A stretch of DNA of 57,678 nucleotides from Pseudomonadota bacterium (GCA_023433305.1 JAEZCZ010000066.1:1-57678), one strand, 5' to 3'. Counted from the first letter of the stretch, positions 25,308 to 33,415 are shown. Notes: generated by a model from the sequence alone, not told the origin. Numbers and translations: made by a program.

Positions 25308-25792
25308 GCCTGACGGCGAAGGACATCGCCGAGATCGCCAGGCTGCTCGACGAAAGCCACTTCTCCTCCCTCGATCTCGAGGTCGGGGACTTCAAGCTGC
25401 GGATTCGCCGTGATGGCGGCGGGTGGTCGGAACGCGCGTGCGACGATCGAGACGAGGCGCAACCGGCGTCGGCGGCCCAATCCGCGAACGCGCCGCCCTC
25501 GCCCCCTCCGCCGCCACTGGGCCAGGAAGCCGGCGCGGCGCGCGTGGGGGAAATCGACGTACCGGCGCCGTTGCTCGGCAACTTCTACGCTGCCCCGCGC
25601 CCGGGCGAGCCGCCGTTCGTCGACATCGGCGATACCGTGACCGAAGACAGCGTGATCGGGATCATCGAGGTGATGAAGCTGATGAACTCGGTGCGCGCCG
25701 GAGTGGCAGGAACGGTTGTCGCGATCCTGGCGCAGAACGGCTCGGCGGTGGAGGAAGGCCAGCCGCTTATCCGGGTGCGGAAGGACAGCTGA
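25304..25792 (+). CDS. Biotin carboxyl carrier protein
   Basis: A 162-residue BCCP with an N-terminal helical part (DIAEIARLLDESHFSSLDLE) like AccB, a Pro/Ala-rich linker and a biotinyl domain whose lysine lies in IIEVMKLMNSVRAG near residue 125 (EVMKLM in place of the commoner EAMKM). It would carry carboxybiotin to the carboxyltransferase encoded next. No biotin carboxylase is encoded in this cluster. Start is GTG 25304, overlapping the upstream stop. Biotin synthase lies downstream in the same gene run. Confidence 0.92.
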   Translation: MSLTAKDIAEIARLLDESHFSSLDLEVGDFKLRIRRDGGGWSERACDDRDEAQPASAAQSANAPPSPPPPPLGQEAGAARVGEIDVPAPLLGNFYAAPRPGEPPFVDIGDTVTEDSVIGIIEVMKLMNSVRAGVAGTVVAILAQNGSAVEEGQPLIRVRKDS

Positions 25793-25794
25793 CT

Positions 25795-27255
25795 ATGGCC
25801 AACGTGCAGATCGTCGAGACCAGTTTGCGCGATGGCAACCAGTGCCTGTGGGGGGCGCTGGGTGTCACCACCGCCAACACGCTCACCATCGCCCCGGTCA
25901 TGGAGCGCGCCGGCTATCGCGCGATCGATTTCACCACCTCCACCCACATGGGCGTGGCGGTGCGCTACAAGCAGGAGGACCCGTGGGAACGGATCCGCGC
26001 GATGGCGGAGATCTGCCGCAACACGCCGCTGCAGTTCCTGTCCACCGGCTTCCGCTTCATCGCCTGGGAGACGGCGAGCCCCGAGTTCATGGAGCTCGCA
26101 TTCCGCACCCTCGCCCGCAACGGCATCCGCCGCTTCGCGCTCGCCGACCCGATGAACGATGCGGCCTCCAACGTCGAAGTCGCCAAGCTGGTCAAGCGCA
26201 GCGGCGGCGAGCAGGTCGTCGGGGCGCTGGTCTACACGATCAGCCCGATCCATGGCGACGCGCACTACGCCGAAGCGGCGCGAACGATGGCCGCGAGTGG
26301 CGACATCGACGCGTTCTACATCAAGGACCCGGGCGGGTTGCTCACTGCGCGGCGCGCGCGGACACTGATCCCGGCGATCCTGGCCGAAATCGGCGACAAG
26401 CCGCTCGAGCTGCACAACCACTGCACGATCGGCCTCGCCGAGCCGGCTTGCCTGGAGGCGGCGGAGCTGGGCGTCGTGGCGGTACAGTGCGCCAGTGGCG
26501 GCGCTGCCGACGGGACGAGCAATCCGCCGATCCAGCGCATGATCGCCAACCTGCGCGCGCTCGGCCACACGGTCGATGTCGATGACGAGGCGGTGGCCGA
26601 AGTCGCGCAGTATTTCACCGCGCTTGCGGAGGCCGAGGGCTTGCCGACCGGGCAGCCGATGGCGTTCGACGCAGCGTACCTGCGGCACCAGCTCCCGGGC
26701 GGCATGGTGGGGACTATGCGCCGCCACCTCGCGGACCACGGTGTGCCGCAGCTCGAAGGCGCGGTGATCGAGGAAATGGGCCGCGTGCGCGAAGAGCTGG
26801 GCTGGCCGATCGTGATGACCCCGTTCGCGCAGATGCTGCAGACGCAGGCGATGCTCAACGTCACCGGCAAGGAGCGCTACGGCACCGTGCCGGACGAGGT
26901 GATCCGCTACGCCATCGGCCGCTTCGGGCGGCCCAATGTCCCCATCGAGGCCGACGTGCTGGACAAGATCATGGCCAATCCGCGAACGAAGGAATTGCAG
27001 GCGGAACCGGGCATGGCCGAGCTTTCCGACCTGCGGAAGCGGATCGGTGCGAACCTTTCCGACGAAGAATTCCTTTTGCGGGCGACGATGCCGGCAAACC
27101 TGGTCGATGCGATGCAAGCTGCCGGACCCGCGGAGCGGCACTACGACCCGGAAAAGGTCCCGGTCATGAACCTGCTACGCGAAGTCCTGAAGCGCACCGA
27201 CGTGACCCAGATCAGCGTGGAGAAAACGGGTTTCAAGCTGGAGGTGAATGCGTGA
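25795..27255 (+). CDS. HMGL-type carboxyltransferase (pyruvate carboxylase B/oxaloacetate decarboxylase alpha-like)
   Basis: A 486-residue TIM-barrel carboxyltransferase. The metal site starts ETSLRDGNQCLWGA, diverging from the usual TLRDAHQSL. It also has IKDPGGLLTARRA, the metal His pair LHNHCTIGLAEPACL, GGAADGTSNPPIQ and the C-terminal LPGGMVGTMRRHL. It ends without a fused biotinyl domain, which is supplied by the separate BCCP. The altered active-site sequence argues against pyruvate and for another acceptor. In the Acv/Hpe pathways a biotin-dependent enzyme carboxylates the phosphorylated aryl ketone. It begins two bases after the BCCP stop. Confidence 0.85.
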   Translation: MANVQIVETSLRDGNQCLWGALGVTTANTLTIAPVMERAGYRAIDFTTSTHMGVAVRYKQEDPWERIRAMAEICRNTPLQFLSTGFRFIAWETASPEFMELAFRTLARNGIRRFALADPMNDAASNVEVAKLVKRSGGEQVVGALVYTISPIHGDAHYAEAARTMAASGDIDAFYIKDPGGLLTARRARTLIPAILAEIGDKPLELHNHCTIGLAEPACLEAAELGVVAVQCASGGAADGTSNPPIQRMIANLRALGHTVDVDDEAVAEVAQYFTALAEAEGLPTGQPMAFDAAYLRHQLPGGMVGTMRRHLADHGVPQLEGAVIEEMGRVREELGWPIVMTPFAQMLQTQAMLNVTGKERYGTVPDEVIRYAIGRFGRPNVPIEADVLDKIMANPRTKELQAEPGMAELSDLRKRIGANLSDEEFLLRATMPANLVDAMQAAGPAERHYDPEKVPVMNLLREVLKRTDVTQISVEKTGFKLEVNA

Positions 27256-27262
27256 TCCCCAA

Positions 27263-27279
27263 CTTCGTCATTGCGAGCG
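27263..27279. repeat. Fragment of the CGTCATTGCGAGCG element
   Basis: CTTCGTCATTGCGAGCG matches the left arm of the elements at 20100 and 22290. It lies between the carboxyltransferase stop and the HAD gene and contributes to the latter's leader. Confidence 0.6.
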
Positions 27280-27292
27280 ACGGAGCGGTTTC

Positions 27293-28123
27293 GTGACGCT
27301 GGAGCGCAAACCCAAAGGCTTCATGTTCGATCTCGACGGGACGCTGATCCTCAGCGACCGTAAGCTCGGCGGCTACACCGCTATTCCCGGCGCGGCGGAG
27401 ACCCTGCAGGCGCTCGACGAGCGCGGCATTCCATGGATCGCGATGACCAACGGCAGCGCCTATCCGGCCAGCATCCAGGCGCCGCGACTGCGGGCGGTCG
27501 GACTGCCGGTAAGAGACGAGCGGCTGTTCACCCCCAATTCGGTCGCCGGCAAGGCCATGCTGGAGCGCGGATACAGCCAAGTCCTGGTGCTCGGCACGCA
27601 GGGTGTGGTCGATGCCCTGACCGAGATGGGCGGGCCTTGCGTTCTGCCCGAGGACGAGGCGGCGCATTCCGCCGATGCTGTCTATGTCGCCTGGCACCCG
27701 GATTGCACGATGCCGCACATCCACCTCGCCTGCGAGCGCGTGCTCGACGGCGCGGCGTTCCTCACCGCGTCGGACGTGCCGTATTTCGCCACCAAGGAAG
27801 GCCGCTCATTCGGCTACTCCTGCGCGATCAACGGGGCGGTGGCGCGGGTAACCGGTATCGAGCCCGAAGCCTGCGGCAAGCCGAGCCCGCTGGCGCTGGC
27901 GATGATCGCCGAGGAATTGGGCGTGGCCGAACGGGATGTCGGCGTTGTCGGCGACGATGCGGTTGCGGAAATGCAGATGGCGCGCGCCGGCGGCGCAATC
28001 GGTATTGCGGTCGCCAGCGGCTCGACCTCCCGCGAGCAGTGGGGGGCGCAGCCGGAAAACCGCGCGCCGCACGTGGTGATCGACAGCATTCGCGATTTGC
28101 TGTCCAATGGTAACCTGGTCTAG
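27293..28123 (+). CDS. HAD-superfamily IIA phosphatase (NagD-like), candidate phosphatase of the ketone pathway
   Basis: A 276-residue HAD hydrolase. Motif I FMFDLDGTLIL is near residue 10, motif II IAMTNGSAYP near 47, motif III Lys in AINGAVARVTGIEPEACGKPSPL, and motif IV VGVVGDDAVAEMQMA near 217. The C2a cap and order match NagD/4-nitrophenyl phosphatases. Its place after kinase and carboxylase genes mirrors AcvF/HpeD, the phosphatase that removes the phosphate after carboxylation. I prefer GTG 27293 with GGAGCGG before it; ATG 27248 is possible but would translate repeat DNA. Confidence 0.85.
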   Translation: MTLERKPKGFMFDLDGTLILSDRKLGGYTAIPGAAETLQALDERGIPWIAMTNGSAYPASIQAPRLRAVGLPVRDERLFTPNSVAGKAMLERGYSQVLVLGTQGVVDALTEMGGPCVLPEDEAAHSADAVYVAWHPDCTMPHIHLACERVLDGAAFLTASDVPYFATKEGRSFGYSCAINGAVARVTGIEPEACGKPSPLALAMIAEELGVAERDVGVVGDDAVAEMQMARAGGAIGIAVASGSTSREQWGAQPENRAPHVVIDSIRDLLSNGNLV

Positions 28124-28153
28124 TTGCTCCTGAAACTAGCTAGGGGAGCGTGA

Positions 28154-28576
28154 ATGGAACTCGGCCGGCTCAACCATGTCGGCGTGGCGACGCCCGACAT
28201 CGAGGCCGCGATCGCCTTCTGGCGCGACACCATGGGCGCGACGGCGATCACCGCGCCGTTCGACATGCCTGAGCAGGGCGTGCGGGTGTGCTTCGTCGAC
28301 ACCCCTGATGGGGGCACCCAGATCGAGCTGCTGGCGCCCCTCTCGGAGACTTCGCCGATCAGTGCCTTCCTCGAGCGCAATCCGCTCGGCGGGCAGCACC
28401 ATCTGGCGTTCGAGGTCCCGGAGATCGCCGCGGCCCGGGCGGAGTTCGAGGCCATGGGTAAGCGCATCCTGGGTCCCACGCGGATCGGCGCACACGGCAC
28501 GCCGGTGTTCTTCGTCCACCCCAAGGACATGGGCGGGGTGCTGACCGAGATCATGGAACGTCCGGCGCATGGCTGA
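28154..28576 (+). CDS. mce: Methylmalonyl-CoA epimerase
   Basis: Interconverts (S)- and (R)-methylmalonyl-CoA between propionyl-CoA carboxylase and methylmalonyl-CoA mutase. The 140-residue VOC-fold protein has LNHVGVATPDIEAAIAFW at the N-terminus, IELLAPLSETSPISAFLERN, GGQHHLAFEVPEI and FFVHPKDMGGVLTEI. The metal His/Glu set (LNHVG, QIELL, QHHLAF, LTEIME) is complete. A GGGGAGCG ribosome site precedes the start. It overlaps the mutase gene by eight bases. Confidence 0.95.
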   Translation: MELGRLNHVGVATPDIEAAIAFWRDTMGATAITAPFDMPEQGVRVCFVDTPDGGTQIELLAPLSETSPISAFLERNPLGGQHHLAFEVPEIAAARAEFEAMGKRILGPTRIGAHGTPVFFVHPKDMGGVLTEIMERPAHG

Positions 28577-30788
28577 CCGGGAAACCTGGCAAGCGAAGGC
28601 GGCCGAGGAACTGAAGGGCCGCGATGCCACCTGGCACGTCCCCGAGGGCTTCGCGATCGAGCCGCTCTATACCGCCGAGGACGTGCCGGTTGACCCCGGC
28701 CTACCCGGCTTCGCGCCCTTTACGCGGGGGCCCTACGCCTCGATGTACACCGGCCGCCCGTGGACCATCCGGCAATACGCGGGATTCTCGACCGCCGAGG
28801 AGTCGAATGCGTTTTATCGGCGCAATCTTGGCGCGGGGCAGAAGGGGCTGTCGGTGGCGTTCGATCTCGCCACGCATCGAGGGTACGACAGCGATCATCC
28901 GCGCGTGCATGGCGATGTCGGCAAGGCGGGCGTAGCTATAGATACCGTCAAGGACATGGAAATACTGTTCGACGGAATCCCCCTCGATGAAATGTCGGTC
29001 AGCATGACCATGAACGGGGCGGTGCTACCGGTGATGGCTTTCTATGTCGTCGCGGCGGAGCGGCAGGGAGTACGTCCCGAACAGCTCCAAGGAACGATCC
29101 AGAACGATATCCTAAAAGAATTCATGGTGCGGAATACTTATATCTATCCGCCCGAGCCGAGCATGCGGATCGTTACGGACGTAATCGCATGGTGTTCCGA
29201 GCACGCGCCCAAGTTCAATCCGATATCGATAAGCGGTTATCACATGCACGAGGCCGGTGCGACCGCAGTACAGGAGCTGGCCTTTACGCTGGCCGATGGA
29301 AAGGAATACGCACGGGCGGCCATGGCAGCCGGGCTGGACATCGATGCCTTTGCGCCGAGGCTCTCGTTCTTCTTCGGCATCGGCATGAATTTCTTCATGG
29401 AGATTGCCAAGCTGCGCGCCGCGCGGACTCTGTGGTGCGAGGTCATGGAAGGCCTCGGCGCGCGAATGAAGCGCTCGAAAGTGCTTCGAACACACTGCCA
29501 AACATCAGGTGTTTCGCTGCAGGAGCAGGATCCCTACAACAACGTGATCCGAACCACGGTGGAAGCGCTGGCGGCGGTTCTGGGCGGGACGCAGAGCCTG
29601 CACACCAACGCGCTGGACGAGGCGCTGGCGCTGCCGACCGACTTCTCGGCGCGGATTGCGCGGAATACCCAGTTGGTACTGGCCGAGGAGACCGGGGTCA
29701 CGCGGGTCATCGATCCGCTCGGCGGCAGCTACTATGTCGAGGCGCTGACCGCCAAGCTGGTCGAGGAAGCGCGGGCGCTGATGGCGGAGGTCGATGCGCT
29801 CGGCGGGATGACGGCCGCGGTGGCGAGCGGGATGCCCAAGCGGCTGATCGAGGAAGCCGCCGCGGCCAAGCAGGCGCGGATCGACCGCGGCGAGGACGTG
29901 GTGATCGGGGTCAACAAGTATCCGGCGGGCGAGCACGCGCCGATCGACACGCTCGACATCGACAACCACAAGGTGCGCGAGGGGCAGGTCGCGCGGCTTG
30001 CCGCGGTGCGCGCGGGGCGGGATGAGGCCAAGTGCCGCGCGGCATTGGAAGCGCTGACAGCGGCGGCTTGTGGTGGGGTTCAGCTGGCTGAGGTCGCGCG
30101 GGCCGAGGGCACCTCTCCACCACCCGCTTCGCGGGCGGTCCCCCTCCCCGAGCAAGCTCGGGGAGGATCGAACCTCCTCGCGCTCGCCATCGAAGCCGCG
30201 CGCGCCGACGCCACGCTGGGCGAGATTTCGGCCGCGCTGGAGGCGGCGTTCGGTCGTCATGGGACCACGCCCGAGCCGGTGCGCGGGGTCTATTCGCGGT
30301 CTTACGAAGGCGATCCGCGCTATGCCCAGATCGTGGCCGGGGTCGAAGCCGTCACCCGCCGCCTCGGCCGCGCGCCGCGGCTGCTGGTCGCGAAGATGGG
30401 GCAGGACGGGCACGACCGCGGCGCCAACGTGATCGCCAGCGCGTTTGCCGACATGGGCTTCGAGGTGATCCCCGGCCCGCTGTTCCAGACGCCCGAGGAG
30501 ACCGCCGCGCTCGCGCTCGAGCGCGACGTCGACGCGGTCGGCGCCAGCTCACTCGCCGCCGGGCACAAGACGCTGGTGCCCGAGCTGGTCGACCAGCTTC
30601 GCGAGGCCGGCCGGGCGGACATCAAGGTCGTGGTCGGCGGGGTGATCCCGCCCCAGGATTACCAGTTCCTGCGCGATGCCGGGGTGCAGGGCATCTACGG
30701 TCCGGGCTCGAACGTGCTCGAATGCGCCGCCGACCTGCTGCGCCTGCTCGGGCACAACATGCCGCCGATGGACGAGGCGGCGGAGTGA
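28569..30788 (+). CDS. scpA: Methylmalonyl-CoA mutase, single-chain
   Basis: B12-dependent isomerisation of (R)-methylmalonyl-CoA to succinyl-CoA. The 739-residue chain has the substrate barrel (MYTGRPWTIRQYAGFSTAEE, SVAFDLATHRGYDSDHPRV, SVSMTMNGAVLPVMAFYV) and a C-terminal cobalamin domain with KMGQDGHDRGANVI (the DxHxxG cobalt ligand), GASSLAAGH and VVGGVIPPQDY. The linker at about residues 513-533 contains a repeat-derived insertion (see 30123-30166). Bases about 28925-29520 use rarer codons (four ATA, several TCA/ACA) than the rest. Confidence 0.95.
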   Translation: MADRETWQAKAAEELKGRDATWHVPEGFAIEPLYTAEDVPVDPGLPGFAPFTRGPYASMYTGRPWTIRQYAGFSTAEESNAFYRRNLGAGQKGLSVAFDLATHRGYDSDHPRVHGDVGKAGVAIDTVKDMEILFDGIPLDEMSVSMTMNGAVLPVMAFYVVAAERQGVRPEQLQGTIQNDILKEFMVRNTYIYPPEPSMRIVTDVIAWCSEHAPKFNPISISGYHMHEAGATAVQELAFTLADGKEYARAAMAAGLDIDAFAPRLSFFFGIGMNFFMEIAKLRAARTLWCEVMEGLGARMKRSKVLRTHCQTSGVSLQEQDPYNNVIRTTVEALAAVLGGTQSLHTNALDEALALPTDFSARIARNTQLVLAEETGVTRVIDPLGGSYYVEALTAKLVEEARALMAEVDALGGMTAAVASGMPKRLIEEAAAAKQARIDRGEDVVIGVNKYPAGEHAPIDTLDIDNHKVREGQVARLAAVRAGRDEAKCRAALEALTAAACGGVQLAEVARAEGTSPPPASRAVPLPEQARGGSNLLALAIEAARADATLGEISAALEAAFGRHGTTPEPVRGVYSRSYEGDPRYAQIVAGVEAVTRRLGRAPRLLVAKMGQDGHDRGANVIASAFADMGFEVIPGPLFQTPEETAALALERDVDAVGASSLAAGHKTLVPELVDQLREAGRADIKVVVGGVIPPQDYQFLRDAGVQGIYGPGSNVLECAADLLRLLGHNMPPMDEAAE
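30123..30166. repeat. Hairpin REP element inserted in frame in scpA
   Basis: Contains a short stem (CCCGC/GCGGG) followed by a perfect 11-base-pair hairpin CCTCCCCGAGC-AA-GCTCGGGGAGG at 30143-30166. It encodes Pro/Arg-rich residues (SPPPASRAVPLPEQARGG) in the linker before the cobalamin domain, where other mutases are shorter. Confidence 0.75.
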
Positions 30789-31612
30789 AGCTCGGCTTCT
30801 CGGTCGAGGATCTTCTGCCGCGCGCGCGCGGCGGGGGGCCGCTCAAGATGGCGCTGACGGCGCTGCCCGACGGCGAATGGCTCCAGCCCGATCCCGATCT
30901 CGCCCGGCGCGCGGCGGCGTTCGATGCGTTTCCCGAGAGCGTGCAGATGCTGCCCGAAGGCGAGGCGCCCGCCGAGGAGCTCGCCGCGCTGCTCGGCGCG
31001 TCAGGCGGGCTCGAGGCGGCAGCGCGATCGGTGTGGGAGGACTTGTGCGTGCTGACCCGGCGCGAGGGCGAGGAGGTCTATCGCCTCGTCGGAACGGCGG
31101 TGGCTTTCCCCACCGACTGGCGGCCGGCCGACAAGCTGGGCCTGCCGCTGATCGCGCTGCACAAGCCGATCCACGGTTACGAGGAGCAGCTCGCGACCGG
31201 CGTCGATCACTTCATGGCGAAGCTCCAGCCCGGCAAGGCCTTCGGCCGCTGCAACTGGTTCGTCAGCCCGACCGACGCGCTGCGCTGGGTCGCCGAGCCG
31301 GCGGAGCAGGCCTTCGCGCACGTCACCGCCGAGAACGCGGGCGAGACGCTGTTCGTGCGGTCCGAGCGGCAGACCCTGCGCAAGCTGCCGGAAACGGGCG
31401 CGGTGGTGTTCACGATCGGCGTTCACGTGGCGCCGTTGGGCTCGCTCTCGGCCGAGAATGCGACGCGGATCGCTGAGGCGGTGGCGACCATCCCACCCGA
31501 GGAAGCCGAGCGCCGCGGCGCGGCATACTTCGCGCCGCAGCTTCGGGCCTATGCCGCGCGCAACGGCGCGGCTATCGATGCTCGCCGAATGACCGAGGAA
31601 CGTGCTGCATGA
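30785..31612 (+). CDS. DUF3445 protein, heme-dependent oxidative N-demethylase-like
   Basis: A 275-residue protein of the DUF3445 family, whose characterised member is the heme-binding catalytic subunit of an oxidative N-demethylase. Family-like stretches are GLPLIALHKPIHGYEEQLA and GVDHFMAKLQPGKAFGRCNWFV near residues 118-160, and ERQTLRKLPETGAVVFTIGV. The His residues in HKPIHGYE and DHFM are candidate heme ligands. GTG 30785 overlaps the mutase stop. The partner reductase or flavin subunits of known complexes are not nearby, so substrate is unknown. Confidence 0.75.
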   Translation: MKLGFSVEDLLPRARGGGPLKMALTALPDGEWLQPDPDLARRAAAFDAFPESVQMLPEGEAPAEELAALLGASGGLEAAARSVWEDLCVLTRREGEEVYRLVGTAVAFPTDWRPADKLGLPLIALHKPIHGYEEQLATGVDHFMAKLQPGKAFGRCNWFVSPTDALRWVAEPAEQAFAHVTAENAGETLFVRSERQTLRKLPETGAVVFTIGVHVAPLGSLSAENATRIAEAVATIPPEEAERRGAAYFAPQLRAYAARNGAAIDARRMTEERAA

Positions 31613-31965
31613 CCGAAGAGGAAGAGGCCTTGCCGAGCCTGCCGTCCGACGACGGCGAACTCCTGCTTTACGACCACTTCAAACATCTCACGACGCTTTC
31701 GATCCTTGCGCTCGGCGGCGTGCTGACCGTCGCGCAAGTGGCCGACCGGCAGGACATCAAGTCATGGCTGCTGGTTGTCGTGCTCGCCCTGATTAGCCTC
31801 GGCGGGATCGCTTCGTATAGCGGAGCCGGTGAGATTGTGCGGGCGCGTTACACCGACACCCCGCGCCACAAGACGCTGCAGGTTTGTCGCCGGGCGGCAC
31901 CGATACTGCTGGCGATGGGCGTCGGCATGTTCCTGTCGATGTTCGTGGACACGCTCAACGGATGA
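31609..31965 (+). CDS. Small integral membrane protein, function unknown
   Basis: A 118-residue protein with an acidic N-terminus (MTEEEEALPSLPSDDGEL) and three predicted membrane spans (TLSILALGGVLTVAQVA, LLVVVLALISLGGIASYS, APILLAMGVGMFLSMFVD). I do not recognise a family. It is embedded in the gene run with four-base overlaps on both sides (DUF3445 before, bioB after), so it is expressed with them. Confidence 0.75.
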   Translation: MTEEEEALPSLPSDDGELLLYDHFKHLTTLSILALGGVLTVAQVADRQDIKSWLLVVVLALISLGGIASYSGAGEIVRARYTDTPRHKTLQVCRRAAPILLAMGVGMFLSMFVDTLNG

Positions 31966-32963
31966 CTGTCCGCACCGACTGGACGCGCGAGGAGATCGCG
32001 GCGCTGTTCGATCTCCCCTTCACCGAGCTCGTGTTTCGGGCCGCCGATGTCGACCGCGCGCACCATCGCGCTGGCGAGGTCCAACTTTGCACACTGCTCA
32101 GCATCAAGACCGGCGGGTGTCCGGAGGATTGCGGGTATTGCTCGCAGTCGGCCCATGCGGACAGCGGGGTCGCGGCGACCAAGCTGATGGACGTGCAGGA
32201 AGTGCTCCAGCGCGCGGCACAGGCGAAGGATGCGGGGAGCCAGCGGTTTTGCATGGGCGCCGCGTGGCGCAATCCCAAGGACCGCGACATGCCGGCGATC
32301 GTCGAGATCGTGAAGGGTGTGCGGGACATGGGGCTCGAAACCTGCATGACGCTGGGGATGCTGACGCCTGGCCAAGCCGAGCAGCTCGCCGAGGCGGGGC
32401 TCGATTACTACAACCACAACGTCGATACCGGGCCCGAGTATTACGAGCGGGTCATCACCACGCGCCGCTATCAGGATCGGCTCGAAACGCTCGAGCATGT
32501 GCGCGCGGCGGGCATCTCGGTCTGCTCGGGCGGGATCGTCGGCATGGGCGAGACGCGCGCGGACCGGGTCGGGTTCATCCATACGCTGGCGACGCTGCCG
32601 CGCCATCCCGAGAGCGTGCCGGTCAACGCACTGGTGCCGGTCAAGGGCACGGTGCTGGGCGACATGCTGGCGGATACGCCGCTCGCTCAGATCGACGACA
32701 TCGAGTTCGTGCGCACGGTGGCCGCGGCGCGGATCACGATGCCGCTGAGCATGGTGCGGCTCTCCGCCGGGCGCGAGAGCATGAGCGAGGCGACGCAGGC
32801 GCTGTGCTTCCTCGCCGGAGCGAACTCGATCTTCACCGGCGACAAGCTGCTGACCGCTCCGAACGCCGGGGATGACAGCGACGCCGCGTTGTTCGACAAG
32901 CTGGGCCTGACTCCGCTCCGCGAAGCGGAGCCGATGCGAAGGGAGGGAGTAGCCGTATGCTGA
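31962..32963 (+). CDS. bioB: Biotin synthase
   Basis: Radical-SAM enzyme that inserts sulfur into dethiobiotin. The 333-residue protein has the radical-SAM cluster motif GGCPEDCGYCSQSAH near residue 47, the AWRNPKDRDMP stretch, LDYYNHNVDTGPEYY and SVCSGGIVGMGE. The C-terminal ~15 residues (REAEPMRREGVAVC) come from a hairpin-containing tail. ATG 31962 overlaps the stop of the membrane-protein gene. Placement in this run fits local demand for biotin by the BCCP at 25304 and PccA at 35460. Confidence 0.97.
   Translation: MTVRTDWTREEIAALFDLPFTELVFRAADVDRAHHRAGEVQLCTLLSIKTGGCPEDCGYCSQSAHADSGVAATKLMDVQEVLQRAAQAKDAGSQRFCMGAAWRNPKDRDMPAIVEIVKGVRDMGLETCMTLGMLTPGQAEQLAEAGLDYYNHNVDTGPEYYERVITTRRYQDRLETLEHVRAAGISVCSGGIVGMGETRADRVGFIHTLATLPRHPESVPVNALVPVKGTVLGDMLADTPLAQIDDIEFVRTVAAARITMPLSMVRLSAGRESMSEATQALCFLAGANSIFTGDKLLTAPNAGDDSDAALFDKLGLTPLREAEPMRREGVAVC
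32915..32931. repeat. Short hairpin in the 3' end of bioB
   Basis: GCTCCGC-GAA-GCGGAGC, a seven-base-pair perfect stem inside the last codons of bioB. It resembles a truncated REP element and gives the protein an atypical C-terminus. Confidence 0.45.
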
Positions 32964-33415
32964 CCGTTGCCGTGCTGCTGTTGGCCGTTCAGGGTGTCGC
33001 CGAACCGCAAGATGCCCCTGACACCGAGGCCCCCGACTGGGGCGAGGAATACTCGGACTCGCCCGAGCCCGCGACGATGTGCGACGAGGCCAAAACGCAG
33101 ATGGAGATCAACAGCTGCGCCGCCGGCGAGCTCGAAGCGGCCGACAAGGCGCTCAACGAGCAGTGGGCCGAGACGATGGCGGTGATGCGCCGGCTCGACG
33201 GGGACGGTCCTGGTGACGGGCAACCGGGGCATGTCGAGACCGTGCGCGCCGCGCAGCGGGCCTGGCTGACCTATCGCGATCAGCATTGCCTGGCAGAGAG
33301 CTTCATCGGACGCGGCGGCTCGATCCAGGTCTCGCTCGAGCACACCTGCAAGGCGTACCTGACGCAGCAGCGCACCTTCCAGCTGAGCGAATTGACCATG
33401 AGCCTCGCCAATTGA
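32957..33415 (+). CDS. LprI/DUF1311 family secreted protein
   Basis: A 152-residue exported protein with a short hydrophobic N-terminus (MLTVAVLLLAVQGVAEPQ), an acidic linker and a DUF1311 domain. The domain shows MCDEAKTQMEINSCAAGELE and AQRAWLTYRDQHC, with four cysteines that can form the two family disulfides. LprI of Mycobacterium inhibits lysozyme, and most members are uncharacterised. It overlaps bioB by seven bases and precedes metY by 28. Confidence 0.82.
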   Translation: MLTVAVLLLAVQGVAEPQDAPDTEAPDWGEEYSDSPEPATMCDEAKTQMEINSCAAGELEAADKALNEQWAETMAVMRRLDGDGPGDGQPGHVETVRAAQRAWLTYRDQHCLAESFIGRGGSIQVSLEHTCKAYLTQQRTFQLSELTMSLAN

